Assembly: GCA_018711755.1 (NCBI GenBank)
Contig: DVHY01000145.1
Span: 1-5,676 of the forward strand
DNA from: Candidatus Limivicinus faecipullorum
GTDB taxonomy: Bacteria > Bacillota > Clostridia > Oscillospirales > Oscillospiraceae
Direction of reading: 5' to 3'
Length of the DNA stretch: 5,676 bases
A program made the position numbers and the translations under genes. Positions 1 through 4,636 of this stretch are shown here, in pieces; positions within the stretch are counted from its first letter, which is position 1; each line of letters opens with the position of its first letter. The notes under the pieces are model-generated. The model was not told the DNA's origin. It made no database searches and was given only the letters and a program-made list of their open reading frames with translations.

Positions 1-9
1 GGACATCCT

Positions 10-27
10 CGTGAATATCCGTTCACG
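10..27. promoter_or_regulatory. Inverted repeat just downstream of the leftward promoter, possible operator
   Basis: CGTGAA (10-15) and TTCACG (22-27) form a perfect 6-bp inverted repeat with a 6-base spacer. It lies about 4 to 21 bases after the expected leftward start site, where a repressor would block transcription or a small 5' hairpin would form. It does not match the CIRCE or Gram-positive LexA consensus. The regulator is unknown. Confidence 0.35.
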
Positions 28-37
28 TGTTGTAAAA

Positions 38-66
38 AGTGTAGCATACAGAGAGGGAGCTGTCAA
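38..66 (-). promoter_or_regulatory. Strong leftward sigma-A promoter for a gene left of the window
   Basis: Read on the minus strand, a perfect -35 TTGACA (61-66) is followed after exactly 17 bases by TACACT (38-43), with TG one base before the -10 (extended -10). Transcription would start near base 31 and run leftward out of the window. The gene it serves is not visible. The perfect -35, ideal spacing and extended -10 make this better than a chance match. Confidence 0.62.
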
Positions 67-139
67 CGCATTATTGTGAAAAAGGGAGAATGGGAATGTA
101 AATTTTTTTATTTTTCCGAAAATACACCCGGAGCCGCCC

Positions 140-168
140 TTGTTTTTAGGGGGTATATCGTATATCCT
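140..168 (+). promoter_or_regulatory. Weak candidate promoter for the glycosylase operon
   Basis: TTGTTT (140-145) is separated by 17 bases from TATCCT (163-168). This is only 3/6 and 4/6 to consensus, but it lies in an AT-rich stretch in the right place, giving a start near base 175 and a leader of about 60 bases before the GTG at 238. Other AT-rich hexamers nearby (TATATC, 161-166) could serve instead. Confidence 0.25.
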
Positions 169-180
169 GTATTTAAAATG

Positions 181-212
181 AAAAAACCCTCCCGGCGGGG
201 AGCCGGGAAGGG
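181..212 (-). terminator. Leftward intrinsic terminator in the glycosylase leader
   Basis: The arms CCCTCCCGGC (187-196) and GCCGGGAAGGG (202-212) pair with one bulged base around a 5-base loop. On the minus strand the stem is followed by six T (181-186 are A on the plus strand). On the plus strand no T-tract follows, so it should act only leftward. No leftward gene ends here. It may shield the leftward promoter at 38-66 from antisense transcription crossing the glycosylase gene. Confidence 0.5.
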
Positions 213-237
213 GAGGGAAAGGCGGGGGAAAAGCTCT

Positions 238-846
238 GTGAAGCTGGAGCGGGATTTCTATATGAGAGACGGGCTCACGGTGGCCCGGGAGCTTATCGGC
301 AAAAAGCTGGTGCACCGTAGTCCGGAGGGCCTTGCCGCCGGGATAATCGTGGAGACGGAGGCCTATATCGGCCCGGAGGACGCAGGCTCCCACGCCTACA
401 AGGCCCGGCGCACCAAGCGCACCGCCATACAGTACGGCCCCGGGGGCTACGCCTATGTGTACCGGATATACGGCCTGCACAGCTGCATGAACGTGGTGGC
501 CGCCCCGGAGGAGCGTCCGGAGGCCATACTGATACGGGCTCTGGAGCCGGTGAAAGGACTGGAGCTGATGATACAGCGCCGGGGAACGGAGGAGGTTGCA
601 AAGCTTTGCCGTGGGCCGGGTAATCTGTGCCAAGCTCTGGGCATAGGCATGGAGCACTACGGCATGGACCTTTGCGGCGAGGAGCTGTATATCGAGAGCG
701 TGGAAGGGCCGGAGGCCGGGGTCTGCACCGACAAACGGATAAACATCGATTACGCCGGGGAGGCGGCGGACTATCCCTGGCGCTTCCTGCTGAGGGGCAG
801 CCGCTATATATCTGCCCCGCCCAAAGGCTGGGAAATTTTCAGATAG
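238..846 (+). CDS. aag: DNA-3-methyladenine glycosylase (AAG/MPG family)
   Basis: This monofunctional base-excision-repair glycosylase removes alkylated or deaminated purines such as 3-methyladenine and hypoxanthine from DNA in the cytoplasm. Family motifs are all present: VETEAYIGPEDAGSHA (residues 38-53 from the GTG), with E41, Y43 and H52 matching human AAG E125, Y127 and H136; then GGYAYVYRIYGLHSCMN, PEAILIRALEP, CRGPGNLCQALGI and a C-terminal PWRFLLRGSRYIS. The frame is open back to base 76, but family proteins begin about where KLERDFYMRDGLTVAR does. The GTG at 238 has a GGGGG ribosome site (224-228) at a good distance and gives 202 residues, the usual bacterial length. An in-frame ATG at 178 lacks a ribosome site and would translate through the terminator hairpin. 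The next gene follows after 51 bp, probably in the same transcript. Confidence 0.95.
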   Translation: MKLERDFYMRDGLTVARELIGKKLVHRSPEGLAAGIIVETEAYIGPEDAGSHAYKARRTKRTAIQYGPGGYAYVYRIYGLHSCMNVVAAPEERPEAILIRALEPVKGLELMIQRRGTEEVAKLCRGPGNLCQALGIGMEHYGMDLCGEELYIESVEGPEAGVCTDKRINIDYAGEAADYPWRFLLRGSRYISAPPKGWEIFR

Positions 847-897
847 GACAGGCTTGGGCCGAAGATAATATATGAGAACGGAAGGGGGACTTTTACC

Positions 898-1359
898 GTG
901 AAGAAAACCTGGTGGAGAGTTCCGGTCTACTGCCTGGCGGCCAGCTGGATTTGCTTTCAGCTGGAGGTGCGGCTGCTGCTGCACCTTGCCATAGTTACCC
1001 TGCCTGACGGCAGCATCAGCTCAGACAACACCCGCTCCCTGATAGTATTCGGAACGCTGTTCCTGGCCGTCCTGCTTATAGGCGGACTGGTGTTCTTCAA
1101 GAAAATCGGCAGGCGGGAGCTGTTGGTGTCAGCCCTCATTATGGTGCTGATGAATATCAGTCTCAGCCTTATCGCCTATATGGTACAAGGGATGTTTGCC
1201 CTTTACTGGGCGGAGTTCAGCGAGTGGAGCATCTTTATCCCTCAGCTTTTTTACCGGCTGGGCGCGGATATCACAAACCCCTTGCCGGAGTTTTTGCGCT
1301 GTCTTGCGCCGCTGCTCTTCGTGCTCTTCGGCAAAAAGGCCGAGGGAGGACAAGAATAA
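898..1359 (+). CDS. Small integral membrane protein, function unknown
   Basis: I do not recognise a family for this 153-residue protein. It is very hydrophobic, with about four likely membrane segments near residues 8-33, 46-67, 75-104 and 131-146. A short basic KKIGRR loop lies between the second and third. The region between the third and fourth (SEWSIFIPQLFYRLGADITN) is more polar. The GTG start at 898 is preceded by AAGGGGG (882-888) at 9 bases, which supports this start. It lies 51 bp after the glycosylase gene with no terminator between them and is followed directly by a terminator, so it is probably the last gene of that transcript. The composition fits real coding DNA. No catalytic or transport motif was seen. 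Confidence 0.8.
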   Translation: MKKTWWRVPVYCLAASWICFQLEVRLLLHLAIVTLPDGSISSDNTRSLIVFGTLFLAVLLIGGLVFFKKIGRRELLVSALIMVLMNISLSLIAYMVQGMFALYWAEFSEWSIFIPQLFYRLGADITNPLPEFLRCLAPLLFVLFGKKAEGGQE

Positions 1360-1362
1360 TGA

Positions 1363-1388
1363 AAAAGCCGGCCCTCGGGCCGGCTTTT
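1363..1388. terminator. Bidirectional intrinsic terminator between convergent genes
   Basis: AAAAGCCGGCC (1363-1373) pairs perfectly with GGCCGGCTTTT (1378-1388) around the loop CTCG. It has T-runs on both strands, so it can end the rightward membrane-protein transcript (stop codon 3 bases upstream) and the leftward regulator transcript. The first base of the hairpin's T-run side is also the last base of the regulator's stop codon (1388-1390), so stop and terminator overlap. Confidence 0.88.
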
Positions 1389-1939
1389 CATGCTTTATAA
1401 TATATTATCATGCTCAGCTCTGCCGTGTCCTCCCCGGCGTTTTTATAGCTGTGGGGCTGGTCGGCGGCAAAGCGCAGGGAGTCCCCCTTGGAGAGCAGGA
1501 AGCTCTCATCCCCGGCGCATATCTCCACGCTGCCGGAAAAGACGGTGATATATTCCTCCGCACCCTTCAGATGCGCCTGGGCATTGAGGGAGCCTCCGGC
1601 CTTTATAACTATGTGGTAGGTCTCAAAAAGGCGGCTCTCGTCAAAGGGGAAGAGGGGATAGTTCAGATAGCGCCCGCCGTCCTCCACCAGGGGGGCGCCC
1701 TCCGAGGCGCGCAGGAGATAGGGGCTCTCGTTCCTATTTTCCACCAGAGAGGTGAAAGACACCTTGTAGCCCTTTGCCATCTTCCACAGCACGGAGATGG
1801 TGGGGTTCACCTCTCCCTTTTCTATCTGGGAGAGCATGCTGCGGGACACCCCGGTGAGGGCGGCGGCCCTGTCCAGGGTCAGGCCCTTGCGCTCCCGTAT
1901 CTCTCTGGCATTGACGGCCACGGTGCCGGTGACATCCAT
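1388..1939 (-). CDS. XRE-family transcriptional regulator with C-terminal cupin domain
   Basis: This 183-residue DNA-binding regulator has an XRE helix-turn-helix at residues about 9-64 (IRERKGLTLDRAAALTGVSRSMLSQIEKGEVNPTI region, typical SRSMLSQIEKG recognition helix). A cupin_2 sensor domain follows at about 108-181, with AQAHLKGAEEY and GDSLRFAADQPHSYKN matching the two cupin motifs. The second retains PH and N. Family members of this build, such as the SutR/PuuR type, bind a small ligand or metal in the cupin. The ATG has GGGAGG 8 bases upstream. It is divergent from a LysE-type exporter, and the shared promoter region carries palindromes, so it probably controls that exporter and itself. 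The ligand cannot be told from sequence. The cupin motif 1 has one clear His, so metal binding is uncertain. Confidence 0.93.
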   Translation of the reverse strand: MDVTGTVAVNAREIRERKGLTLDRAAALTGVSRSMLSQIEKGEVNPTISVLWKMAKGYKVSFTSLVENRNESPYLLRASEGAPLVEDGGRYLNYPLFPFDESRLFETYHIVIKAGGSLNAQAHLKGAEEYITVFSGSVEICAGDESFLLSKGDSLRFAADQPHSYKNAGEDTAELSMIIYYKA

Positions 1940-1958
1940 CTTTATTACCTCCCGGGTG

Positions 1959-1987
1959 TTGACAATATATTAGACTAATAGTATTAT
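1959..1987 (+). promoter_or_regulatory. Strong promoter of the LysE-type exporter
   Basis: A perfect TTGACA (1959-1964), a 17-base spacer and TATTAT (1982-1987, 5/6) predict a start near 1994 and a leader of about 60 bases. The spacer contains a perfect 13-base palindrome, which suggests the promoter is repressed by a bound regulator. Confidence 0.75.
1968..1980. promoter_or_regulatory. Palindrome in the exporter promoter, likely regulator operator
   Basis: TATTAG-A-CTAATA is a perfect 13-base palindrome lying between the -35 and -10 of the exporter promoter. It also lies near the expected start of the regulator transcript. A wider inverted pair, AATAGTA (1977-1983) and TACTATT (2009-2015), overlaps it and could give a second site. 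Binding of the adjacent XRE-cupin protein here is inferred from position and symmetry only. Confidence 0.45.
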
Positions 1988-2012
1988 ATACGGGAAAATA
2001 ATATACTGTACT
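1983..2012 (-). promoter_or_regulatory. Candidate promoter of the XRE-cupin regulator gene
   Basis: On the minus strand a perfect TATAAT (1983-1988) lies 18 bases after AGTACA (2007-2012), a weak -35 (3/6). Its -10 overlaps the exporter's -10 on the other strand, so the two promoters would compete for polymerase. The start would be near 1976, leaving a leader of about 37 bases. Confidence 0.4.
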
Positions 2013-2037
2013 ATTGTTACATTATGCTAACATGAGC

Positions 2038-2043
2038 GGGAGG
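2038..2043 (+). promoter_or_regulatory. Ribosome binding site deciding the exporter start
   Basis: GGGAGG sits 11 bases before the ATG at 2055 and only 2 before an in-frame TTG at 2046. The spacing rules out the TTG. Confidence 0.65.
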
Positions 2044-2054
2044 CTTTGTCAATC

Positions 2055-2636
2055 ATGTTCAACTGGTTTTCCTTCTTCACCTATGCCGTGATAACGGCGG
2101 CCACTCCGGGACCCAACAACATTATGTCCATGACCAACGGAGCCCGCAAAGGTTTCAAAGCCGCCCTGCCCTTCAACCTGGGGATATGGACCGGCTTTTC
2201 CGTAGTTATGCTTTTGTGCACGGCCCTGTGCCAGCTGCTGGGGACGCTGATACCAAAGATAAGGCTGCCCATGCTGCTGCTGGGGGCGGCCTATATGCTG
2301 TACCTGGCCTGGGAGACTTTCCGCAGCAGCGGGGACATCCGGGAGAGCCGGGCCGGGGAGGGCTTTGTCTCCGGGCTGCTTTTGCAGTTTGTCAACGCCA
2401 AGATCTACATATACGGAATAATGTCCATGGAGGCCTATATTCTGCCGGTGTATCAGGGCCGGGCCCTGCCTCTGGCGGGCTTTGCCCTGCTGCTGGCCTT
2501 TATAGGCTTCCTGTTCACCCTGTGCTGGTCGGCCTTCGGCTCGGTGTTCAAGCTGCTGTTCTCCCGCCATGCCAAGCTGGTGAACACCCTCATGGCGCTG
2601 CTGCTGGCTTACTGTGCAGTGTCACTGTTCATGTGA
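2055..2636 (+). CDS. LysE/RhtB-family amino-acid exporter
   Basis: This 193-residue inner-membrane exporter of the LysE/RhtB superfamily moves amino acids or related metabolites out of the cell using the ion gradient. The family signature is near the N terminus: a first membrane helix followed by TAATPGPNNIMSM (residues 14-26) and GARKGFKAALPFNLGIWTGF. About six hydrophobic segments fit the family, and the length is normal. A TTG at 2046 would be only 2 bases from the GGGAGG (2038-2043), so the ATG at 2055, 11 bases away, is preferred. The divergent XRE-cupin regulator is a common type of partner for such exporters. The substrate is unknown. No clear terminator follows before the next promoter. 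Confidence 0.92.
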   Translation: MFNWFSFFTYAVITAATPGPNNIMSMTNGARKGFKAALPFNLGIWTGFSVVMLLCTALCQLLGTLIPKIRLPMLLLGAAYMLYLAWETFRSSGDIRESRAGEGFVSGLLLQFVNAKIYIYGIMSMEAYILPVYQGRALPLAGFALLLAFIGFLFTLCWSAFGSVFKLLFSRHAKLVNTLMALLLAYCAVSLFM

Positions 2637-2668
2637 GAGGCAGAGGGAGACTATGAGGCCGGATGCCC

Positions 2669-2697
2669 TTGCGGCAGCACGCAGACCGTGATATAAT
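2669..2697 (+). promoter_or_regulatory. Promoter of the tandem lipoprotein operon
   Basis: A perfect TATAAT (2692-2697) is preceded by TGa (extended -10) and, 17 bases upstream, by TTGCGG (2669-2674), which shares TTG with the consensus. The start would be near 2704, about 38 bases before the first lipoprotein ATG. Confidence 0.65.
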
Positions 2698-2741
2698 AAA
2701 TAAAAGGGGCATGTATGCCAGGCCAAAAAGGGAGACTGCAA

Positions 2742-3353
2742 ATGAAGAAACTTACTGCGCTGTTACTTGTCATTATCCTTGCCCTAGGCATCTCCGCCTG
2801 TGCCGGAGATGTGCCGCAAGCACAGGAGCCTGAGATGTACATTGAACCGGCTCAGCTGAATGAGGACGAGGAGAAAATGGCCCAGCTGCTGGGGGGAATG
2901 GACGGGCAGCATATCTTTGACTTCTCCGTGGACGACAGCGTGCGGAGCCTGAGTATAAAACTGTGGAAGCTGGAGGACGGGGAGTGGACGGACTGGCAGG
3001 CGGACAGGCAGATGCTGACAGAGGGCAGCGGCCGCATAGCCCTGGGCTTTGAGGACATCACGGAGGGCTGCCGCATAGCCGTGCAGACCGGGTCCGACTT
3101 CAGCGCCAGCTCCGGCAGCCGTGAGGCGGATGAGGCGCTGGAGGGCATGGGCCGCACCACCGCCTATCTGTCCCAGCGCAGAGAAATAGAATACGATAAA
3201 GAGATCGCCCTGGCTATACAGACCTTTACCGATAAAAATGAAGTCATATCCTACGACCCGGAATATTTTGAGCATCCCGAGGAATACGAAAAGCTGGGTT
3301 ATGAAGGCGTGTTTGCCATAACTGCCTGCTTTAGTCAGGAGCCGCTGTCCTGA
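2742..3353 (+). CDS. Predicted lipoprotein of unknown function (first of a tandem pair)
   Basis: This 203-residue secreted lipoprotein has an N-terminal MKK, a hydrophobic core and a lipobox I-S-A-C, with lipidated Cys at residue 20. It should be anchored on the outer face of the membrane. The mature part is acidic. It has a beta-rich looking middle (HIFDFSVDDSVRSLSIKLWKLEDGEW region, about residues 52-80) and a C-terminal stretch with EIALAIQTFTDKNEVISYDPEYFEHPEEYEKLGYEGVFAITACF. I do not recognise a named domain. An in-frame ATG at 2715 adds nine residues before the signal peptide. The ATG at 2742 is chosen because GGGAG (2730-2734) lies 7 bases ahead of it and the signal peptide then starts normally. 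The second lipoprotein follows after 19 bp, so the two form an operon. Confidence 0.85.
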   Translation: MKKLTALLLVIILALGISACAGDVPQAQEPEMYIEPAQLNEDEEKMAQLLGGMDGQHIFDFSVDDSVRSLSIKLWKLEDGEWTDWQADRQMLTEGSGRIALGFEDITEGCRIAVQTGSDFSASSGSREADEALEGMGRTTAYLSQRREIEYDKEIALAIQTFTDKNEVISYDPEYFEHPEEYEKLGYEGVFAITACFSQEPLS

Positions 3354-3372
3354 GACCGGAAAAGGAGGCACT

Positions 3373-3864
3373 ATGGATATGAGGATAAAAAAGACCGCTG
3401 CGGCCCTGATTTCGGCTGCCTTGCTCTTGACCGGATGCTCTGGGGCCGGAACCCGGGCAGAGCCGGATGGAGCTGCTGATCCCGCTGTACCTGAGGAGAG
3501 CGCTGAAGTTCAGTGGACGGAAGACAGGCTGAACTCCACCTTTCTGAGCAAAAACGAGGCCGAAAAAATCCTGGCCAGTGTGCCTGCATCGGACGGGGCA
3601 TATGGGCTGGTGGGAGTGGTGATGTATACCGAGGATGAGAGCGGGTATATCCGCCTGGCATTCATGGATGCAGAGGGTTACTGTCAGCACTGCGGCCTGG
3701 AGGCTGTGGCCTTTGAGCCCTCGGAACTTGAATACTTGGGAGAGGGAAAGGTGAGCTTCAGCTCTCTGGACAAAAGCGGAGAGGCGCTGAACTGCACTGT
3801 CGGTTTCTCTCGGGAGGGCAGCGACGTGTTCTTTAAAACAGAGACTGGGCGCCTGGAGGAATAA
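3373..3864 (+). CDS. Predicted lipoprotein of unknown function (second of a tandem pair)
   Basis: This 163-residue secreted lipoprotein has a basic start (RIKK), a hydrophobic core and a clear lipobox L-T-G-C, with Cys22. An Ala/Pro/Glu-rich linker (about residues 24-50) follows, then a small folded domain with no family I know. The mature part has a C-Q-H-C pair (104/107) and one more Cys (141), which could form a disulfide or bind a metal; this is speculative. AAAGGAGG (3361-3368) is 4 bases from the ATG at 3373 and 10 from an in-frame ATG at 3379, so the true start may be two residues later. It lies 19 bp after the first lipoprotein and must share its promoter. The sequence just after the stop is the start of the inverted-end element, whose far hairpin is the likely terminator. 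Confidence 0.83.
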   Translation: MDMRIKKTAAALISAALLLTGCSGAGTRAEPDGAADPAVPEESAEVQWTEDRLNSTFLSKNEAEKILASVPASDGAYGLVGVVMYTEDESGYIRLAFMDAEGYCQHCGLEAVAFEPSELEYLGEGKVSFSSLDKSGEALNCTVGFSREGSDVFFKTETGRLEE

Positions 3865-3865
3865 G

Positions 3866-3898
3866 AATAAAAACACCTGTGAGGACCTTCCTCACAGG
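3866..3898 (-). terminator. Left-end hairpin of the element, leftward terminator
   Basis: CCTGTGAGGA (3876-3885) pairs perfectly with TCCTCACAGG (3889-3898) around a 3-base loop. On the minus strand the stem is followed by TGTTTTTATT. It can end leftward transcripts from the SGNH-DUF4358 operon after they pass through the element. No T-tract follows on the plus strand. Confidence 0.75.
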
Positions 3899-3903
3899 CC
3901 AGC

Positions 3904-4075
3904 TTGTCGAAGAAAGTCAAGCCTTCTTCGACAAAAGGGATTGCACTTCGCTCCATGCCTCGGTTGTACGCCGGAGGCGTACAATTCGACACTTCGCTCC
4001 GTGAGATGTGTTTTCTGCGACGTACACGCCGCCGCAGAAAACGATTGAATTTATTTTTTCGCTGCGGCGAAAAAA
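3904..4075. repeat. Four perfect hairpins inside the element
   Basis: TTGTCGAAGAA (3904-3914) pairs with TTCTTCGACAA (3924-3934), loop 9. TTGTACGCC (3964-3972) pairs with GGCGTACAA (3976-3984), loop 3. GTTTTCTGCG (4010-4019) pairs with CGCAGAAAAC (4033-4042), loop 13. TTTTTTCGC (4054-4062) pairs with GCGAAAAAA (4067-4075), loop 4. All are perfect stems of 9 to 11 bp, much denser than expected by chance in 172 bases. Because inverted repeats fold on either strand, they do not show which strand would be the functional RNA. Confidence 0.75.
3944..4000 (+). repeat. Pair of 11-base direct repeats
   Basis: CACTTCGCTCC occurs at 3944-3954 and again at 3990-4000, 46 bases apart, on either side of the hairpin at 3964-3984. 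They belong to the element and may be protein-binding or folding elements; function is unknown. Confidence 0.65.
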
Positions 4076-4102
4076 CTCTGCGAGGCTTTTTTGACAGTCT
4101 GA

Positions 4103-4135
4103 CCTGTGAGGACCTTCCTCACAGGCGTTTTTATT
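4103..4135 (+). terminator. Right-end hairpin of the element, rightward terminator
   Basis: This is the same 23-base hairpin as at the left end, followed on the plus strand by CGTTTTTATTT. It is the best rightward terminator for the tandem lipoprotein operon, so the mRNA would carry about 270 bases of the element as its 3' end. Confidence 0.75.
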
Positions 4136-4143
4136 TGTATTAC

Positions 4144-4605
4144 TTACATATACCGGGAGATTATCTCCGCTGCGGTGCTGCCTTCGGAGACGCACACGGC
4201 CAGATACTCCCCGCTCTGCTTTATAACGGCATTGTCCAGCCGGGCCACTTCCTCAGGGATGTAGTTTGCGAAGCTGTCTTTCTGGGAGGCGATGCGCTGT
4301 TCAGCCTTGGCAAGACCGTCTTTAGCGGCCTGCTCGTCGGCAAATTTGAAAACTGCCACTTCCTCTGCGGTGGCTCCGCTGCCCATGTAGACATAAGCTT
4401 CTTCCGCATTGTCTATACCGTAGAGCTTGGAGACCATTTCAGGGCTTATCTGGTTCAGCTCATCCACAAAGTCAACCTTTTCCATCAGCTCATTTGCCAG
4501 CGCCTGGGCGTCTATGGAGCTGACGCTTTTACCGCCGCAGGCGGCCAGGGCCGCCGTCATTGCCAGGACCAGAATAAGGGCCGCGATTCTCTTCAATGCG
4601 TTCAT
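4144..4605 (-). CDS. DUF4358 domain lipoprotein
   Basis: This 153-residue secreted lipoprotein has a basic start, a hydrophobic core and a lipobox L-A-A-C with Cys23. The mature part is the DUF4358 domain (about residues 35-150): an amphipathic start (ALANELMEKVDFVDELNQISPEMVSKLYGID), then EEAYVYMGSGATAEEVAVFKFADEQAAKDGLAKAEQRIASQKDSFANYIPEEVARLDNAVIKQSGEYLAVCVS, all typical of the family. The role is unknown. Such lipoproteins are often found near SGNH hydrolase and membrane O-acyltransferase genes in Clostridia, which fits the gene here. GGAGG (4612-4616) lies 6 bases before the ATG. It follows the SGNH gene by 31 bp and should be its operon partner. The family assignment rests on pattern memory, not a search. 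Confidence 0.85.
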   Translation of the reverse strand: MNALKRIAALILVLAMTAALAACGGKSVSSIDAQALANELMEKVDFVDELNQISPEMVSKLYGIDNAEEAYVYMGSGATAEEVAVFKFADEQAAKDGLAKAEQRIASQKDSFANYIPEEVARLDNAVIKQSGEYLAVCVSEGSTAAEIISRYM

Positions 4606-4636
4606 AGTAGACCTCCGTCTTGCTTTTTTATCTTTT

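Larger units (their letters stand above)
3866..4135. mobile_element. 270-bp MITE-like or structured repeat element with terminal hairpins
   Basis: The two ends are inverted copies. AATAAAAAC (3866-3874) matches GTTTTTATT (4127-4135), and each is followed inward by the same 23-base hairpin (3876-3898 and 4103-4125). The similarity continues for about 16 more bases. By hand, about 40 of the 49 outermost positions match. The inside holds four perfect hairpins and an 11-base direct repeat. No transposase or convincing open frame lies inside, and I see no clear target-site duplication. It fills nearly the whole gap between two convergent operons. It could be a non-autonomous transposon, a REP/ERIC-like repeat or a structured RNA. 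The outward-pointing T-tracts make each end a terminator for transcripts that cross the element. Confidence 0.6.

Noticed and set aside
76..237. N-terminal extension of the glycosylase from an ATG at 76 or 178
   Set aside because: The extra residues do not match the family. No good ribosome site precedes either ATG, and the stretch contains promoter-like and terminator sequence.
1196..1978. Long plus-strand open frame of 260 codons
   Set aside because: It lies antisense to the XRE-cupin regulator, has no ribosome site, runs through the terminator and promoter region, and encodes no recognisable domain.
2046..2054. TTG start at 2046 for the exporter
   Set aside because: It is only 2 bases after the ribosome site; the ATG at 2055 fits better.
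2049..2570. Minus-strand open frame across the exporter gene
   Set aside because: It is a GC-driven shadow of the LysE gene, rich in Gln, Gly and Arg, with no family match.
2784..3371. Minus-strand open frame across the first lipoprotein
   Set aside because: The plus strand has a promoter, ribosome site, signal peptide and lipobox; the minus frame has none of these.
4091..4119. TTGACA at 4091-4096 as a -35 element inside the element
   Set aside because: No -10-like hexamer lies at 16 to 18 bases; the following sequence is the GC-rich terminal hairpin.
3876..4125. CRISPR array from the repeated 23-base hairpin
   Set aside because: There are only two copies, 204 bases apart, each forming a terminator with outward T-tracts; no regular spacers are present.
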